DNA of 64,000 nt from WHTI01 sp963756365 (GTDB lineage Bacteria; Actinomycetota; CADDZG01; WHSQ01), in contig CAVWNF010000003.1 of the NCBI GenBank assembly GCA_963756365.1, positions 1,674,001 through 1,738,000 on the forward strand, in the 5' to 3' direction. This document shows positions 46,173 to 53,817 of this stretch, piece after piece. The stretch's first letter is position 1. Each line of letters begins with the position of its first letter. Both the position numbers and the translations under genes were made by a program. Under the pieces are notes generated by a model. The model worked only from the letters and a program-made list of their open reading frames with translations. It did no database searches and was not told where the DNA came from.

Positions 46173-48182
46173 ATGACGGACCAGGAGGTCGGCCTCCACC
46201 CCGAGAACCCACCACCCCGGGGCACGCCGCGGGGGCTGTCTGGACCGGCGGCCGTCTGGACGCTGGCTATCTTGATGGTTGCGGTAGCGGCGGGGTTGTT
46301 CTTCTCGACCCAGGTCGACCAGAAGGTGTTCGGCCTCGGACTCGATCTCCCGTGGTGGTTGTTGACGACCCTGTTCTTCGTCGCGGAGATCTACGTCGTT
46401 CACCTGCAGTTCCGATCGAACGCTCACTCGTTCTCGTTCAGCGAGATCCCTCTGGTGATCGCTCTCTTCTTCGCTGCCCCGTGGGCTCTGATCCTGGGCC
46501 AGGTAGTAGGCGCTGCGGCCGCGGTTCTCATCACCCGTCGGCAACGTCCGATGAAAGCCTTTTTCAACATCGGCTTGCTGACCCTTGATGCTGTCGTGGT
46601 GGTGGCGGTCTTTCGAGCCATCGTCGGCAACGACCCGATGGGCGGGAAAGCGTGGGCGGCAGCGCTCATCGCGCTCGTGGTTGGGAATCTCCTTTCTGTT
46701 TCGCTGATCGCGGTTGCCATCTCGATGGCAGAGGGGGATCCCCCCGACCTACACGCCCTCTTGAGGGTGATGACGCTGGGGCCCCTCGTAACCGTGACCA
46801 ACGGGGCGCTTGCCCTCGTGGGCGTGGAGATCGCGAAGGTCAACCGGGGGGCTGCCTGGCTCCTCGGTATACCGGCGGCCGTTCTCTATCTCGCCTATCG
46901 CGGTTACACGACCCAACGGCAGAAGCTGGCGAGTCTCGAGTTCCTCTACGAAGCGACGCGTGCGTCGCAGCAGGGGCGCACGGCAGAAGCCGCCATGGCC
47001 TCGCTCCTTACGCAGGGTCGCAACATGTTCGCGGCCGAGATCGCCGAGATCGTTTTCCTCCCCACCGAAGCGGGCGACCGGGCCCAGTCGATAACCCTTG
47101 GACCGGGAGAGTCCGTGACCCCCCTCCATGAGATCGATCTCGAGCCGACCGTCGGCATCTGGGCTCGGGTCGTCTCCGAAGGCGAGCCGCTCCTTCTCGC
47201 TCGCCCCATCGAGAACGACTACCTGCGCGACCATTTCGAAGGCCGCGGGATCGAAGACGTGATGGTCTCTCCGCTCCGAGGAGAGCACGGGATCGTCGGG
47301 CTGATGATGGTTGCCAACCACATGGGCGACGTCACCACTTTCGACGTCGAAGATCTAAGGATGTTCGTGACCCTCGTGAACCACGCGAGCATCTGGCTCG
47401 AGAACGCCAGACTGATCGGGCGTCTGGAGGAGTCGCTAGCTCACTTGACCGAGATGAACCGATTGAAGGACGACTTCGTTGCGACCGTCAGCCATGAACT
47501 CCGCACCCCGCTCACGTCGATCCAGGGGTACGTGAAGACACTCCTGCGACCAGAGGTTCGGTTCGGTGACGAAGAGCGCTTGTCATTCCTCGGTGTGATC
47601 GATCGGCAGGCCGCCCGCCTGCGTAACCTCATCGAGGACCTCCTGGTCGTGTCTCGGCTTGAGTCTCACAATGACGAGCAACAGTTCGACGTCGTCCGCA
47701 TCGACAACGTCGTGGAACACGTCCTAGATGAACTCGCCCCTGGCGACAGGAACAGATTCGCCCTCGGTTTCCCTGAAGACATGCCTCGTGTCGTCAGCGA
47801 CGAGCAGAAGTTGCGCCAGATCCTCACCAACCTCATCGGTAACGCCATCAAGTACTCCCCCGCTGCCGGACAGGTCTCGGTAACTGGGGCCATCGATGGG
47901 GACGGTGTCACGGTGTCGGTCACCGACGAGGGGCCAGGTATCCCGGAGGAATCACGGGAGTTGGTGTTCGAGCGCTTCTATCAGGTCGATCAGAGTTCGA
48001 CCCGTGCGGTCGGCGGCACCGGCCTTGGCTTGTACATCTCTCGTAGATTCGCCGAGACGATCGGGGGCCGAGTGTGGCTCGAGCAGACGTCGTCCTCGGG
48101 AAGCACGTTCTCGCTCTGGGTGCCCGCGTCTCCGAACGTCACTAGGGAGTCTTCGCCGTCACCTATCGAGGTGGATCCGTAG
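46173..48182 (+). CDS. Membrane sensor histidine kinase with GAF domain
   Basis: 669 residues. Residues 25-255 hold about seven membrane helices, with SNAHSFSFSEIPLVIALFF typical of an integral sensory domain also found on GGDEF proteins. A GAF-like domain follows (270-410), then the H-box TVSHELRTPLTSI (His near 441), N-box NLIGNAIKYSP, DEGPGIPEES, and GGTGLGLYISRRF. It would autophosphorylate and pass phosphate to an unlinked regulator; the nearest receiver is at 51414. TAACCT (46161-46166) is 6 nt before the ATG. Intact, unlike the kinase at 29673. Confidence 0.9.
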   Translation: MTDQEVGLHPENPPPRGTPRGLSGPAAVWTLAILMVAVAAGLFFSTQVDQKVFGLGLDLPWWLLTTLFFVAEIYVVHLQFRSNAHSFSFSEIPLVIALFFAAPWALILGQVVGAAAAVLITRRQRPMKAFFNIGLLTLDAVVVVAVFRAIVGNDPMGGKAWAAALIALVVGNLLSVSLIAVAISMAEGDPPDLHALLRVMTLGPLVTVTNGALALVGVEIAKVNRGAAWLLGIPAAVLYLAYRGYTTQRQKLASLEFLYEATRASQQGRTAEAAMASLLTQGRNMFAAEIAEIVFLPTEAGDRAQSITLGPGESVTPLHEIDLEPTVGIWARVVSEGEPLLLARPIENDYLRDHFEGRGIEDVMVSPLRGEHGIVGLMMVANHMGDVTTFDVEDLRMFVTLVNHASIWLENARLIGRLEESLAHLTEMNRLKDDFVATVSHELRTPLTSIQGYVKTLLRPEVRFGDEERLSFLGVIDRQAARLRNLIEDLLVVSRLESHNDEQQFDVVRIDNVVEHVLDELAPGDRNRFALGFPEDMPRVVSDEQKLRQILTNLIGNAIKYSPAAGQVSVTGAIDGDGVTVSVTDEGPGIPEESRELVFERFYQVDQSSTRAVGGTGLGLYISRRFAETIGGRVWLEQTSSSGSTFSLWVPASPNVTRESSPSPIEVDP

Positions 48183-48422
48183 CCACGTGCGTTTCCCGCA
48201 TGAGGGGCACTTGAACCAAGAACCGTGGTACTTCACCACAGGTAGGTGGAAGTGCACAGGGAACATCAGCGCGGCCAGCTCCAGGTACGAAACGCGCGTC
48301 TCCTCGCGACACGAGGAACACTCGACCGTGCAGGCAAGCGTTCGCTTCTCGGTCGCGCTGTACAGCGCGTAGCGACCTCTCCCCTCATCGGCGGGACGGC
48401 TCTCTGGCAACTCGATCGTCAT
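48159..48422 (-). CDS. Small zinc-ribbon protein coupled to parA
   Basis: 87 residues with CSSC (ECSSCREETRVSY) and CPSC (FKCPSCGKRTWLRI) separated by about 35 residues, probably one zinc site. It is otherwise unrecognised; similar small proteins are common in actinobacteria. The ATG overlaps the stop of the ParA gene (ATGA). The 3' end overlaps the convergent kinase by 24 bp. Confidence 0.75.
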   Translation of the reverse strand: MTIELPESRPADEGRGRYALYSATEKRTLACTVECSSCREETRVSYLELAALMFPVHFHLPVVKYHGSWFKCPSCGKRTWLRIHLDR

Positions 48423-49177
48423 CTCGGCTTCCCTCCATCGATGGTCCTGGCATGGGTCCTGTACGCCTCCGCCCCAGGATGCCGCGAGGCGAATGACAGT
48501 ATCGACCTACCCGCCTGAGAGGCCTCGGCGAACCTGATCGACTTCGGCACAGGAGGCTCGAATACCGGAACCCCATACCTCCCTCCCACATCATCAAGCA
48601 CCTGGCGAGCGTGCTTCGTCCGCGGGTCGAAGAGGGTTGGGATGATCCCAGTAACGATGAGCGCATCGTTCGTGAAGTGACGGATATCCGTCACCGTCTC
48701 GAGCAATTGACCCACCCCGCGATGAGACAGCGCCTCGCACTGGAGAGGCACGATCACCTCGTCGGCCGCGGTCAAGGCATTGATGGTGATGATCCCGAGC
48801 GACGGCGGGCAATCGAACAGGATGTAGTCGTAGTCCGTTTCGAGTTCACGGAGAGCGCGCTGTAGCGCATACTCGCGACCGGTCTTGGCTAGTAACACCG
48901 CTTCGGCGCCTGCCAGATCGATGTTGGCAGGCACGAGGTCAACCTCTCGCTCGATGGTCACTTTCGCCACCGGGATCCGCCTCACCAGCACGTCATTGAT
49001 CGTTTCTTCCAGGCCGTCGGGATCGATCCCCATCGAGTAAGTGAGAGCGCCCTGTGGGTCAAGGTCGACGGCCAGAACCCGTCTGCCCAACTCGGCCAGC
49101 GCCGCGGCTATCGACAACGTGGTGGTCGTCTTCGCGACGCCACCCTTCTGGTTGGCGAAGGCTATGTGGCGAGGCAC
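48419..49177 (-). CDS. ParA/Soj family ATPase
   Basis: 252 residues, a deviant Walker ATPase for positioning DNA or protein complexes. Walker A' is QKGGVAKTTTT near residue 10, A-prime VLAVDLDPQGALT near 34, Walker B YILFDCPPSLG near 115. No parB, parS site or origin genes are near, so this is probably not the chromosomal segregation locus but an orphan Soj-like protein. It lies between a DUF5319 gene, whose stop directly precedes its GTG, and a zinc ribbon that overlaps its end; all three are likely one operon. Confidence 0.87.
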   Translation of the reverse strand: MPRHIAFANQKGGVAKTTTTLSIAAALAELGRRVLAVDLDPQGALTYSMGIDPDGLEETINDVLVRRIPVAKVTIEREVDLVPANIDLAGAEAVLLAKTGREYALQRALRELETDYDYILFDCPPSLGIITINALTAADEVIVPLQCEALSHRGVGQLLETVTDIRHFTNDALIVTGIIPTLFDPRTKHARQVLDDVGGRYGVPVFEPPVPKSIRFAEASQAGRSILSFASRHPGAEAYRTHARTIDGGKPR

Positions 49178-49699
49178 CTAGACGTCCTTCTCCTCCGGAT
49201 CCGTATCCTCAGATCTCTTGGGAGACTCGAGACCGAGACGGGCCAGGAGTCCCCTGATCTCGTCCGGTCGCCAGTCACGCCCTGTCATCTCGGTGACGAG
49301 CTTCGAGGTGATCTCTCCGACCACCTCATCGGTGAACGATTCGTAGCCGTCGAGGAATCCCGTCGCGTAGTCCCACGACACATAGTCGTCTGGATCGGGA
49401 TCGAACGCAGGCTCGTGGATCGGCGATTCGCCAGCCTCAAGGAGTTCCTTGAGGTTCCCAGCGAGCAGGTCCCAGGCCAGGAAATGATCCTCGTTGCAGT
49501 CGGGACAGAAGAACACGGCCCCTTTGATCCCGCGGGGGCCGAGGAGGTCCTTCAACACCTCGACGTCGATCAGGTCCTGACGGAGGGTGTCGCGTTCTTC
49601 GGCATCAAGGGGCTCGGAGCCGTCATCGCCCTCAGACCAGTTCTGCTGACCTTCCTGGTCCTCGAACCGATCGTCTCCGCCCGGGTCTGGATTCTCCAT
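49178..49699 (-). CDS. DUF5319 family protein
   Basis: 173 residues. A disordered acidic N-terminus (PDPGGDDRFEDQEGQQNW) precedes the conserved core RQDLIDVEVLKDLLGPRGIKG, FFCPDCNEDHFLAWDLLAGNLKELL and HEPAFDPDPDDYVSWDYATGF. The family is confined mainly to actinobacteria and its function is unknown. TACCAT on the minus strand (49711-49706) ends 6 nt before the ATG. First gene of the parA operon. Confidence 0.85.
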   Translation of the reverse strand: MENPDPGGDDRFEDQEGQQNWSEGDDGSEPLDAEERDTLRQDLIDVEVLKDLLGPRGIKGAVFFCPDCNEDHFLAWDLLAGNLKELLEAGESPIHEPAFDPDPDDYVSWDYATGFLDGYESFTDEVVGEITSKLVTEMTGRDWRPDEIRGLLARLGLESPKRSEDTDPEEKDV

Positions 49700-49726
49700 A
49701 CTCGGATGGTACGGCAGGCAGGGGAG

Positions 49727-49747
49727 GTCAGATAGCGCCCGTCTGAC
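49727..49747. promoter_or_regulatory. Inverted repeat upstream of the DUF5319-parA operon
   Basis: GTCAGA and TCTGAC face each other across 9 bp, in the -35 region of the DUF5319 promoter and 78 bp before the LuxR-type regulator gene. It could be an operator; the symmetry is modest. Confidence 0.3.
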
Positions 49748-49824
49748 TACCTGGAATTAGTCCCGATGGTTCATTCCGCGCCTACACGGCGTGTGGAATC
49801 GTGGACGCCAGGAGGCTAACGACG

Positions 49825-50607
49825 ATGGGGCGGAGCGAGCGCAGGGCTACGGACGGGTTGGGCTTCGAGAGCCAGCCACTCGATCTACGAGAACCTTCGG
49901 TGGACCCGAGCAGTGGACTTCCAGACGCCCACGCCCTCGGCGCACGATTGGCAGAAGAGGTGGCCCGGTCGGTGCGCCACTCGAGATCCCTCTCCTTGGT
50001 CCTCCTGGAAACCCCACCCCTCGACGAGGGCGGTACCCAGGTGACCGGACAGATCGCAGGACTCCTCGCGGGGAGCCTCCGGGCCTCGGATGGCATCTAC
50101 CTCTATCCGCCGAGTCGCTTCGCGCTCGTGCTTCCGGAAGCCCCCTATGCGGCTGCGCTGGGCGTGGCGACCCGGGTAGCGGCGCTTGCCGCGGCGGTCG
50201 GCTTCGAGGACGGGATCACCCTTGATCTGTCCCCCACCGGAGCAGGCCGCGTACACACGGGCGTCTCGTCCTACGAGCCGGGTCTGGATGCTGACTCGCT
50301 CCTTAGTGCCGCTGCAGAAGCACTCGATCGTTCCCTCGCCGGTATGCCGGGAGGCAGACCTCAGGCGGTGACCATGGATCTCAGCGCGAGTTTGACCCCC
50401 CGTGAACTCGGCGTTCTGCGCGCCCTCGCTGGGGGGGCGACCGAGAAAGATATCGCCCAGGACCTAGGTATCAGCGCCGGCACCGTGCGAAGTCACAAGG
50501 CGAGGATCAGACGGAAACTAGATGTGTCGCCCCGATCGCGCCTCATCGAATTCGCTCGGAAGCACCTTGGGACCACCACACCTCGCGAACAACCACCCAC
50601 GGTGTAG
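49825..50607 (+). CDS. LuxR-type transcription regulator with degenerate GGDEF-like domain
   Basis: 260 residues from ATG 49825 (AGGAGG 9 nt upstream). Residues 28-180 resemble a GGDEF fold: DPSSGLPDAHALGARLAEEVARS matches the DPLTGLPNR entry helix, but no GG(D/E)EF signature is present, so it cannot make c-di-GMP and may only sense or dimerise. Residues 195-255 are a LuxR helix-turn-helix: LTPRELGVLRALAGG, DIAQDLGISAGTVRSHKARI. The prepilin peptidase and a CheY-like gene are nearby; the target is unknown. Confidence 0.82.
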   Translation: MGRSERRATDGLGFESQPLDLREPSVDPSSGLPDAHALGARLAEEVARSVRHSRSLSLVLLETPPLDEGGTQVTGQIAGLLAGSLRASDGIYLYPPSRFALVLPEAPYAAALGVATRVAALAAAVGFEDGITLDLSPTGAGRVHTGVSSYEPGLDADSLLSAAAEALDRSLAGMPGGRPQAVTMDLSASLTPRELGVLRALAGGATEKDIAQDLGISAGTVRSHKARIRRKLDVSPRSRLIEFARKHLGTTTPREQPPTV

Positions 50608-50618
50608 CCGAGAAAGCT

Positions 50619-51392
50619 CTAGAAGCTTGACAGGTAGAAGTCCACGATCGAGCTGCCCCACAAGGTTCCGATCATCGCCCCAACCGCGAGGAACGGGCCG
50701 AACGGAACCATCGTCTTCCGGTCACCCTTCTGCGTCAGCATGATGGCCACGCCCACCAGCCCTCCCATCAGGAACGCCAGGAACATCGAGATCAGAACCA
50801 CACCTATCCCATCGAGATATCCCAAGAACGTCCCCAGGACGAACGCGAGCTTGACGTCTCCGCCCCCCATCCCTCCCTCGAACAAGAACGCGATCAAGAA
50901 GAAGAAACCGCCGAAGACGAGCATCCCTAGCGCGGCGTCGAACAGTCGATCGGGTTGCGAAGTCGAGAACGCCGTCACCGCGATGGCCGCCCACCCGACG
51001 AGGAAGAACGGGTAGACGACACGGTTCGGGAGAAGGCGGTACTCGAGATCGATCACGCTCAGCACCACCAGGGTCCAGAAGAATCCCGAGAACAAGATGA
51101 GGTTGCCGGAGAAGCCCAACCTCCACGCGAGCAGCCCGAACGCGATGGCGGACACCAGCTCAATCAGTGGATACCGGATCGATATCGGCTGACCGCAGTG
51201 CCTACATCTCCCGCGGAGCACGATGAAGCTGAACACGGGCACATTCTCGAGGGCCCCGATCTGCTCTTCGCAGTTCGGGCAGTAACTGCGCGCTGGCGTC
51301 AACAACGACACGCGTTGCGGGATGCGGTAAGCGGCTACGGTCCCGAAGCTTCCGAAGACGAGACCGAGGACAACCCAGAGGGCGATCAGCAA
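50619..51392 (-). CDS. pilD: Prepilin peptidase (A24 family)
   Basis: Cleaves and often methylates type IV prepilins or pseudopilins at the inner membrane. 257 residues. N-terminal GSFGTVAAYRIP, zinc-binding CPNC and CRHC of the methyltransferase domain, catalytic aspartates in VIDLEYRLLPN and GGGDVKLAF (GxGD), about eight membrane helices. No pilin genes are in the window. The start is a TTG at 51392, 21 bp after the response-regulator stop, so the two may be one transcript. Confidence 0.9.
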   Translation of the reverse strand: MLIALWVVLGLVFGSFGTVAAYRIPQRVSLLTPARSYCPNCEEQIGALENVPVFSFIVLRGRCRHCGQPISIRYPLIELVSAIAFGLLAWRLGFSGNLILFSGFFWTLVVLSVIDLEYRLLPNRVVYPFFLVGWAAIAVTAFSTSQPDRLFDAALGMLVFGGFFFLIAFLFEGGMGGGDVKLAFVLGTFLGYLDGIGVVLISMFLAFLMGGLVGVAIMLTQKGDRKTMVPFGPFLAVGAMIGTLWGSSIVDFYLSSF

Positions 51393-51413
51393 TTCATCGG
51401 GGTTTCGAGACCC

Positions 51414-51788
51414 CTAGTCTTCGGGTCCGCCGATGTGGTGGCGGATAGCCGCCAGCAGGCCGTCTGCTTCGAACGGTTTCATGATCACGTTCTCTCGACC
51501 GATCTCGTCGTCGAAGATCTGGTGAGCGTCCGGCTTACCGGTAACCACGACGATCGGGATGCCCTCGGTGACAGGGTGCTCCTTCATCTCGTCGAACATC
51601 CGGCCCCCGGAAACGTCGGGCATCATCAGATCGAGCAGGATCAGATCAGGCTTCTTGAACTCAGCCTTCGTGAGACCCTCGAGGCCATCCCTGGCCTCAG
51701 TGACCTCGTATCCCTCTTGCTCGAGGATGAATCGCTCGAGGTCCCGCACCGAATCTTCGTCTTCAACGATCAATACCCGCTTAGCCAT
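51414..51788 (-). CDS. CheY-like single-domain response regulator
   Basis: 124 residues forming only a receiver domain: acidic pocket VEDED near residue 8-12, phospho-acceptor Asp53 in LLDLMMPDVSG, Thr in VVVTGK near 84 and Lys in MKPF near 108. With no output domain it acts through protein contacts or a phosphorelay. TACCTT on the minus strand (51800-51795) is 6 nt before the ATG. Possible partners are the kinases at 46173 and 29673. Confidence 0.9.
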   Translation of the reverse strand: MAKRVLIVEDEDSVRDLERFILEQEGYEVTEARDGLEGLTKAEFKKPDLILLDLMMPDVSGGRMFDEMKEHPVTEGIPIVVVTGKPDAHQIFDDEIGRENVIMKPFEADGLLAAIRHHIGGPED

Positions 51789-51837
51789 GCCGAAAAGGTA
51801 TCAACTTCCAGGCGGTCGTTGCCGATATGTAGAGAGA

Positions 51838-52014
51838 ATGGATATGAAGCAGCTGCGGGCAGCGATAGAAGCGGGCACATACGAGGTCGAGCCGGTCAAG
51901 GTCGCCGAGGCGATCATGGCGTGGGTCAGTCCCACAATCCTCGAACGGGCGATGATGGAGATCTCAGTCCACCGACCGCCTCGGCCATCCGAACCGCCCT
52001 CGACGTCTCCCTAA
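51838..52014 (+). CDS. FlgM-like peptide (putative anti-sigma factor)
   Basis: 58 residues. MKQLRAAIEAGTYEVEPVKVAEAIMA matches the C-terminal sigma-binding helix of FlgM anti-sigma factors. The rest overlaps the end of folP2 on the other strand by 89 bp and looks unlike protein, so the native peptide could end earlier. No flagellar genes are in view. TATGTA lies 6 nt before the ATG, a weak match to the leaderless pattern. Confidence 0.5.
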   Translation: MDMKQLRAAIEAGTYEVEPVKVAEAIMAWVSPTILERAMMEISVHRPPRPSEPPSTSP

Positions 52015-52786
52015 CGTCGTGCACCCGCACGATCGCGGCCCCGGCGTGAGCTGCGAGCACGGCCACCGCGAGGCTCCCCTCAAGACGCTCCTCTAGAGGC
52101 AGCGAGAGGCTCTCCCCCACCATGTCCTTGCGGGATGCGGCCACCAGCAGGGGCAACCCAAGCGCAACCTGCTCGTCGAGCCGCCTGACTAACTCGAGCG
52201 AGTGATAGGTCGTCTTCCCGAAGTCGAGCCCCGCATCCACGACGATGTTCTCGCGGGAGACCCCGGCATCCGTCACCTCGGCGATCGAGCGCGACCAACT
52301 AGAGATGACATCCGCTACGACATCCTCGTAGCGCGGTCTCCTGGGACGACCCCTCACCTGACCGCCGTTATGCATCACCACTAACCCGGCTCCGGTCGCC
52401 GCTACCACCGATCCCATGTCAGGGTCGCTGAGCCCCGTCACGTCGTTGACTATCCCGGCGCCCGCTTCGACCGCAGCGGCTACCACCGACGGCCGAGATG
52501 TCTCGATCGATAGCGGCACATCCGTTCGGCGCGCGATCTCCTCGACGAGGGGAACCAACCGAGCCAGTTCCTCCTCCTCGCTCACCTCTGTGCCTGGTCC
52601 CGCCTTGACGGCACCGAGGTCGAGGATCTCGGCACCTTCTTCGACCATCCCGAGAGCGAAGGAAACAGATTCCTCCAGTCCCATCCGTCCGCCGTCGTAG
52701 AACGAATCCGGGGTGCGGTTCACGATCCCCATCACGAGGCAGTGGTCGAGGGCGATCCGCCCGTGAGCGTGTCCCAGTTCTCTCAT
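51926..52786 (-). CDS. folP2: Dihydropteroate synthase homologue, FolP2 type
   Basis: 286 residues of a TIM barrel. The N-terminal motif is MGIVNRTPDSFYDGG, where true FolP1 enzymes have N-V-T and F-S-D. This Arg/Tyr version is the hallmark of mycobacterial FolP2, whose M. leprae form lacks DHPS activity in published tests. GIVNDVTGLSDPD and VVDAGLDFGKT are retained. The function is therefore uncertain despite the annotation usually given. ATG 52786 lies 8 nt after TAGGCT, which overlaps the -10 of the divergent NUDIX gene. Confidence 0.87.
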   Translation of the reverse strand: MRELGHAHGRIALDHCLVMGIVNRTPDSFYDGGRMGLEESVSFALGMVEEGAEILDLGAVKAGPGTEVSEEEELARLVPLVEEIARRTDVPLSIETSRPSVVAAAVEAGAGIVNDVTGLSDPDMGSVVAATGAGLVVMHNGGQVRGRPRRPRYEDVVADVISSWSRSIAEVTDAGVSRENIVVDAGLDFGKTTYHSLELVRRLDEQVALGLPLLVAASRKDMVGESLSLPLEERLEGSLAVAVLAAHAGAAIVRVHDVRETSRAVRMAEAVGGLRSPSSPVRGLWD

Positions 52787-52793
52787 GCGGGCG

Positions 52794-52800
52794 TAGCCTA
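52794..52800. promoter_or_regulatory. Single palindromic -10 element shared by folP2 and the NUDIX gene
   Basis: TAGCCTA reads TAGCCT on the plus strand, 7 nt before the NUDIX ATG, and TAGGCT on the minus strand, 8 nt before the folP2 ATG. The two start codons are only 20 bp apart. Both genes are predicted to be leaderless and cannot be transcribed from here at the same moment. Confidence 0.6.
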
Positions 52801-52806
52801 CGCACG

Positions 52807-53202
52807 ATGGAGAAGATGCCGGTTCTGGCGGTGGGCGCGATCTGCGTACGCGCTGGCGAGATGCTCCTGATCCGACGAGGTCATCCGCCCGCTCAGGGCC
52901 GTTGGTCGCTCCCCGGGGGCCGGGTGGAAAGCGGGGAACTCCTGATCGATGCTCTGCGGCGGGAAGTGATGGAAGAGACATCTCTCGAGGTCCAGGTCGG
53001 CGCACTCGCAGGGATCTTGGAGGTGCCTGGGGATACCCACTATGTGATCCTCGACTACTTCGCCGAGGTGATCGGTGACGACCTGCCTCAGCCCGGTGAC
53101 GATGTCACCGACGTCAAGTGGGTGCCACTCGACGAGGTCGAAACGATGGAGTTGACCCCCCGGTTCGTAGAGACGCTCCGAGGGTGGGGGGCGCTTCCTT
53201 AA
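52807..53202 (+). CDS. NUDIX hydrolase
   Basis: 131 residues. The Nudix box GRVESGELLIDALRREVMEET fits GX5EX7REUXEEXGU except that Thr-Ser replaces the last Gly region. AICVRAGEMLLIRRGHPPAQGRWSLPGG precedes it. The substrate could be an oxidised nucleotide, ADP-ribose or a CoA/NAD derivative. It shares a promoter element with folP2. The stop codon shares TTAA with the convergent lipoprotein gene. Confidence 0.88.
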   Translation: MEKMPVLAVGAICVRAGEMLLIRRGHPPAQGRWSLPGGRVESGELLIDALRREVMEETSLEVQVGALAGILEVPGDTHYVILDYFAEVIGDDLPQPGDDVTDVKWVPLDEVETMELTPRFVETLRGWGALP

Positions 53203-53702
53203 CCGGGAGCAGGGCCCCAGACGTAGTCGGTCAAGTATCGGCCTCTGAGGTTGTCGAACGCGCACGGATCTTGTTGGGGCTCGAGCGTAAGGGTCCCGTC
53301 GGAGATCGACCACGTGTAGGTGACCTTCAGGGTTGCGCACACGAGATCGTTGAACAAAGTCACCCGATCGCCGTCCACCGTGTAGTGACCGGAACTAGAG
53401 AACGCGGACGTCTGATCGTCCACGTGATAGCGGCCGTCCTGGAACGAGAGCGTTGCGGTCCCGGCGTAGATCCGATACGGAGCGCAGCGCCTGCACGGAA
53501 CGGGTTCACCAACATCCGCAACCGGCACGTCCCTCATGAAATCTCCATCTATCGCGGTTGCCTCGACGGGCGGCACGGGGGTGGTGAACGGGTAGGGCTC
53601 ACGCGGGTCGTCTCGCCACGAGGGGGCCGAGGTTCCCGCCGCATCGCCCCCACAGGCCGCCAGGGCGAGCACGAGGGCTAGGGCGACAGCTATGCGTCTC
53701 AC
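53199..53702 (-). CDS. Lipoprotein of unknown function
   Basis: 167 residues from GTG 53702. The signal peptide ends in a lipobox (LALAAC), so Lgt would anchor it outside the membrane. The mature part has GTATLSFQDGRYHV, SSGHYTVDGDRVTLFND and YTWSISDGTLTLEP, which look like a small beta-barrel or lipocalin-like sheet. CRRC near residue 80 may form a disulfide. It is not assigned to a family. Confidence 0.75.
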   Translation of the reverse strand: MRRIAVALALVLALAACGGDAAGTSAPSWRDDPREPYPFTTPVPPVEATAIDGDFMRDVPVADVGEPVPCRRCAPYRIYAGTATLSFQDGRYHVDDQTSAFSSSGHYTVDGDRVTLFNDLVCATLKVTYTWSISDGTLTLEPQQDPCAFDNLRGRYLTDYVWGPAPG

Positions 53703-53817
53703 GCCCCGATGGTGGGCCACACGAGGGGATGTCTTCCATGCCCTCTCCGTCGCGTCGATGTCGCCTGGATGTCGCAACCCCCTTCCTGGCGTGAGGCGTG
53801 GCTCCTAGGATGCTTGG

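Noticed and set aside
45622..46176. Hydrophobic Ala/Phe-rich frame on the plus strand
   Set aside because: It is the antisense of the Lys/Ala-rich H1-like gene, whose start has a good ribosome-binding site.
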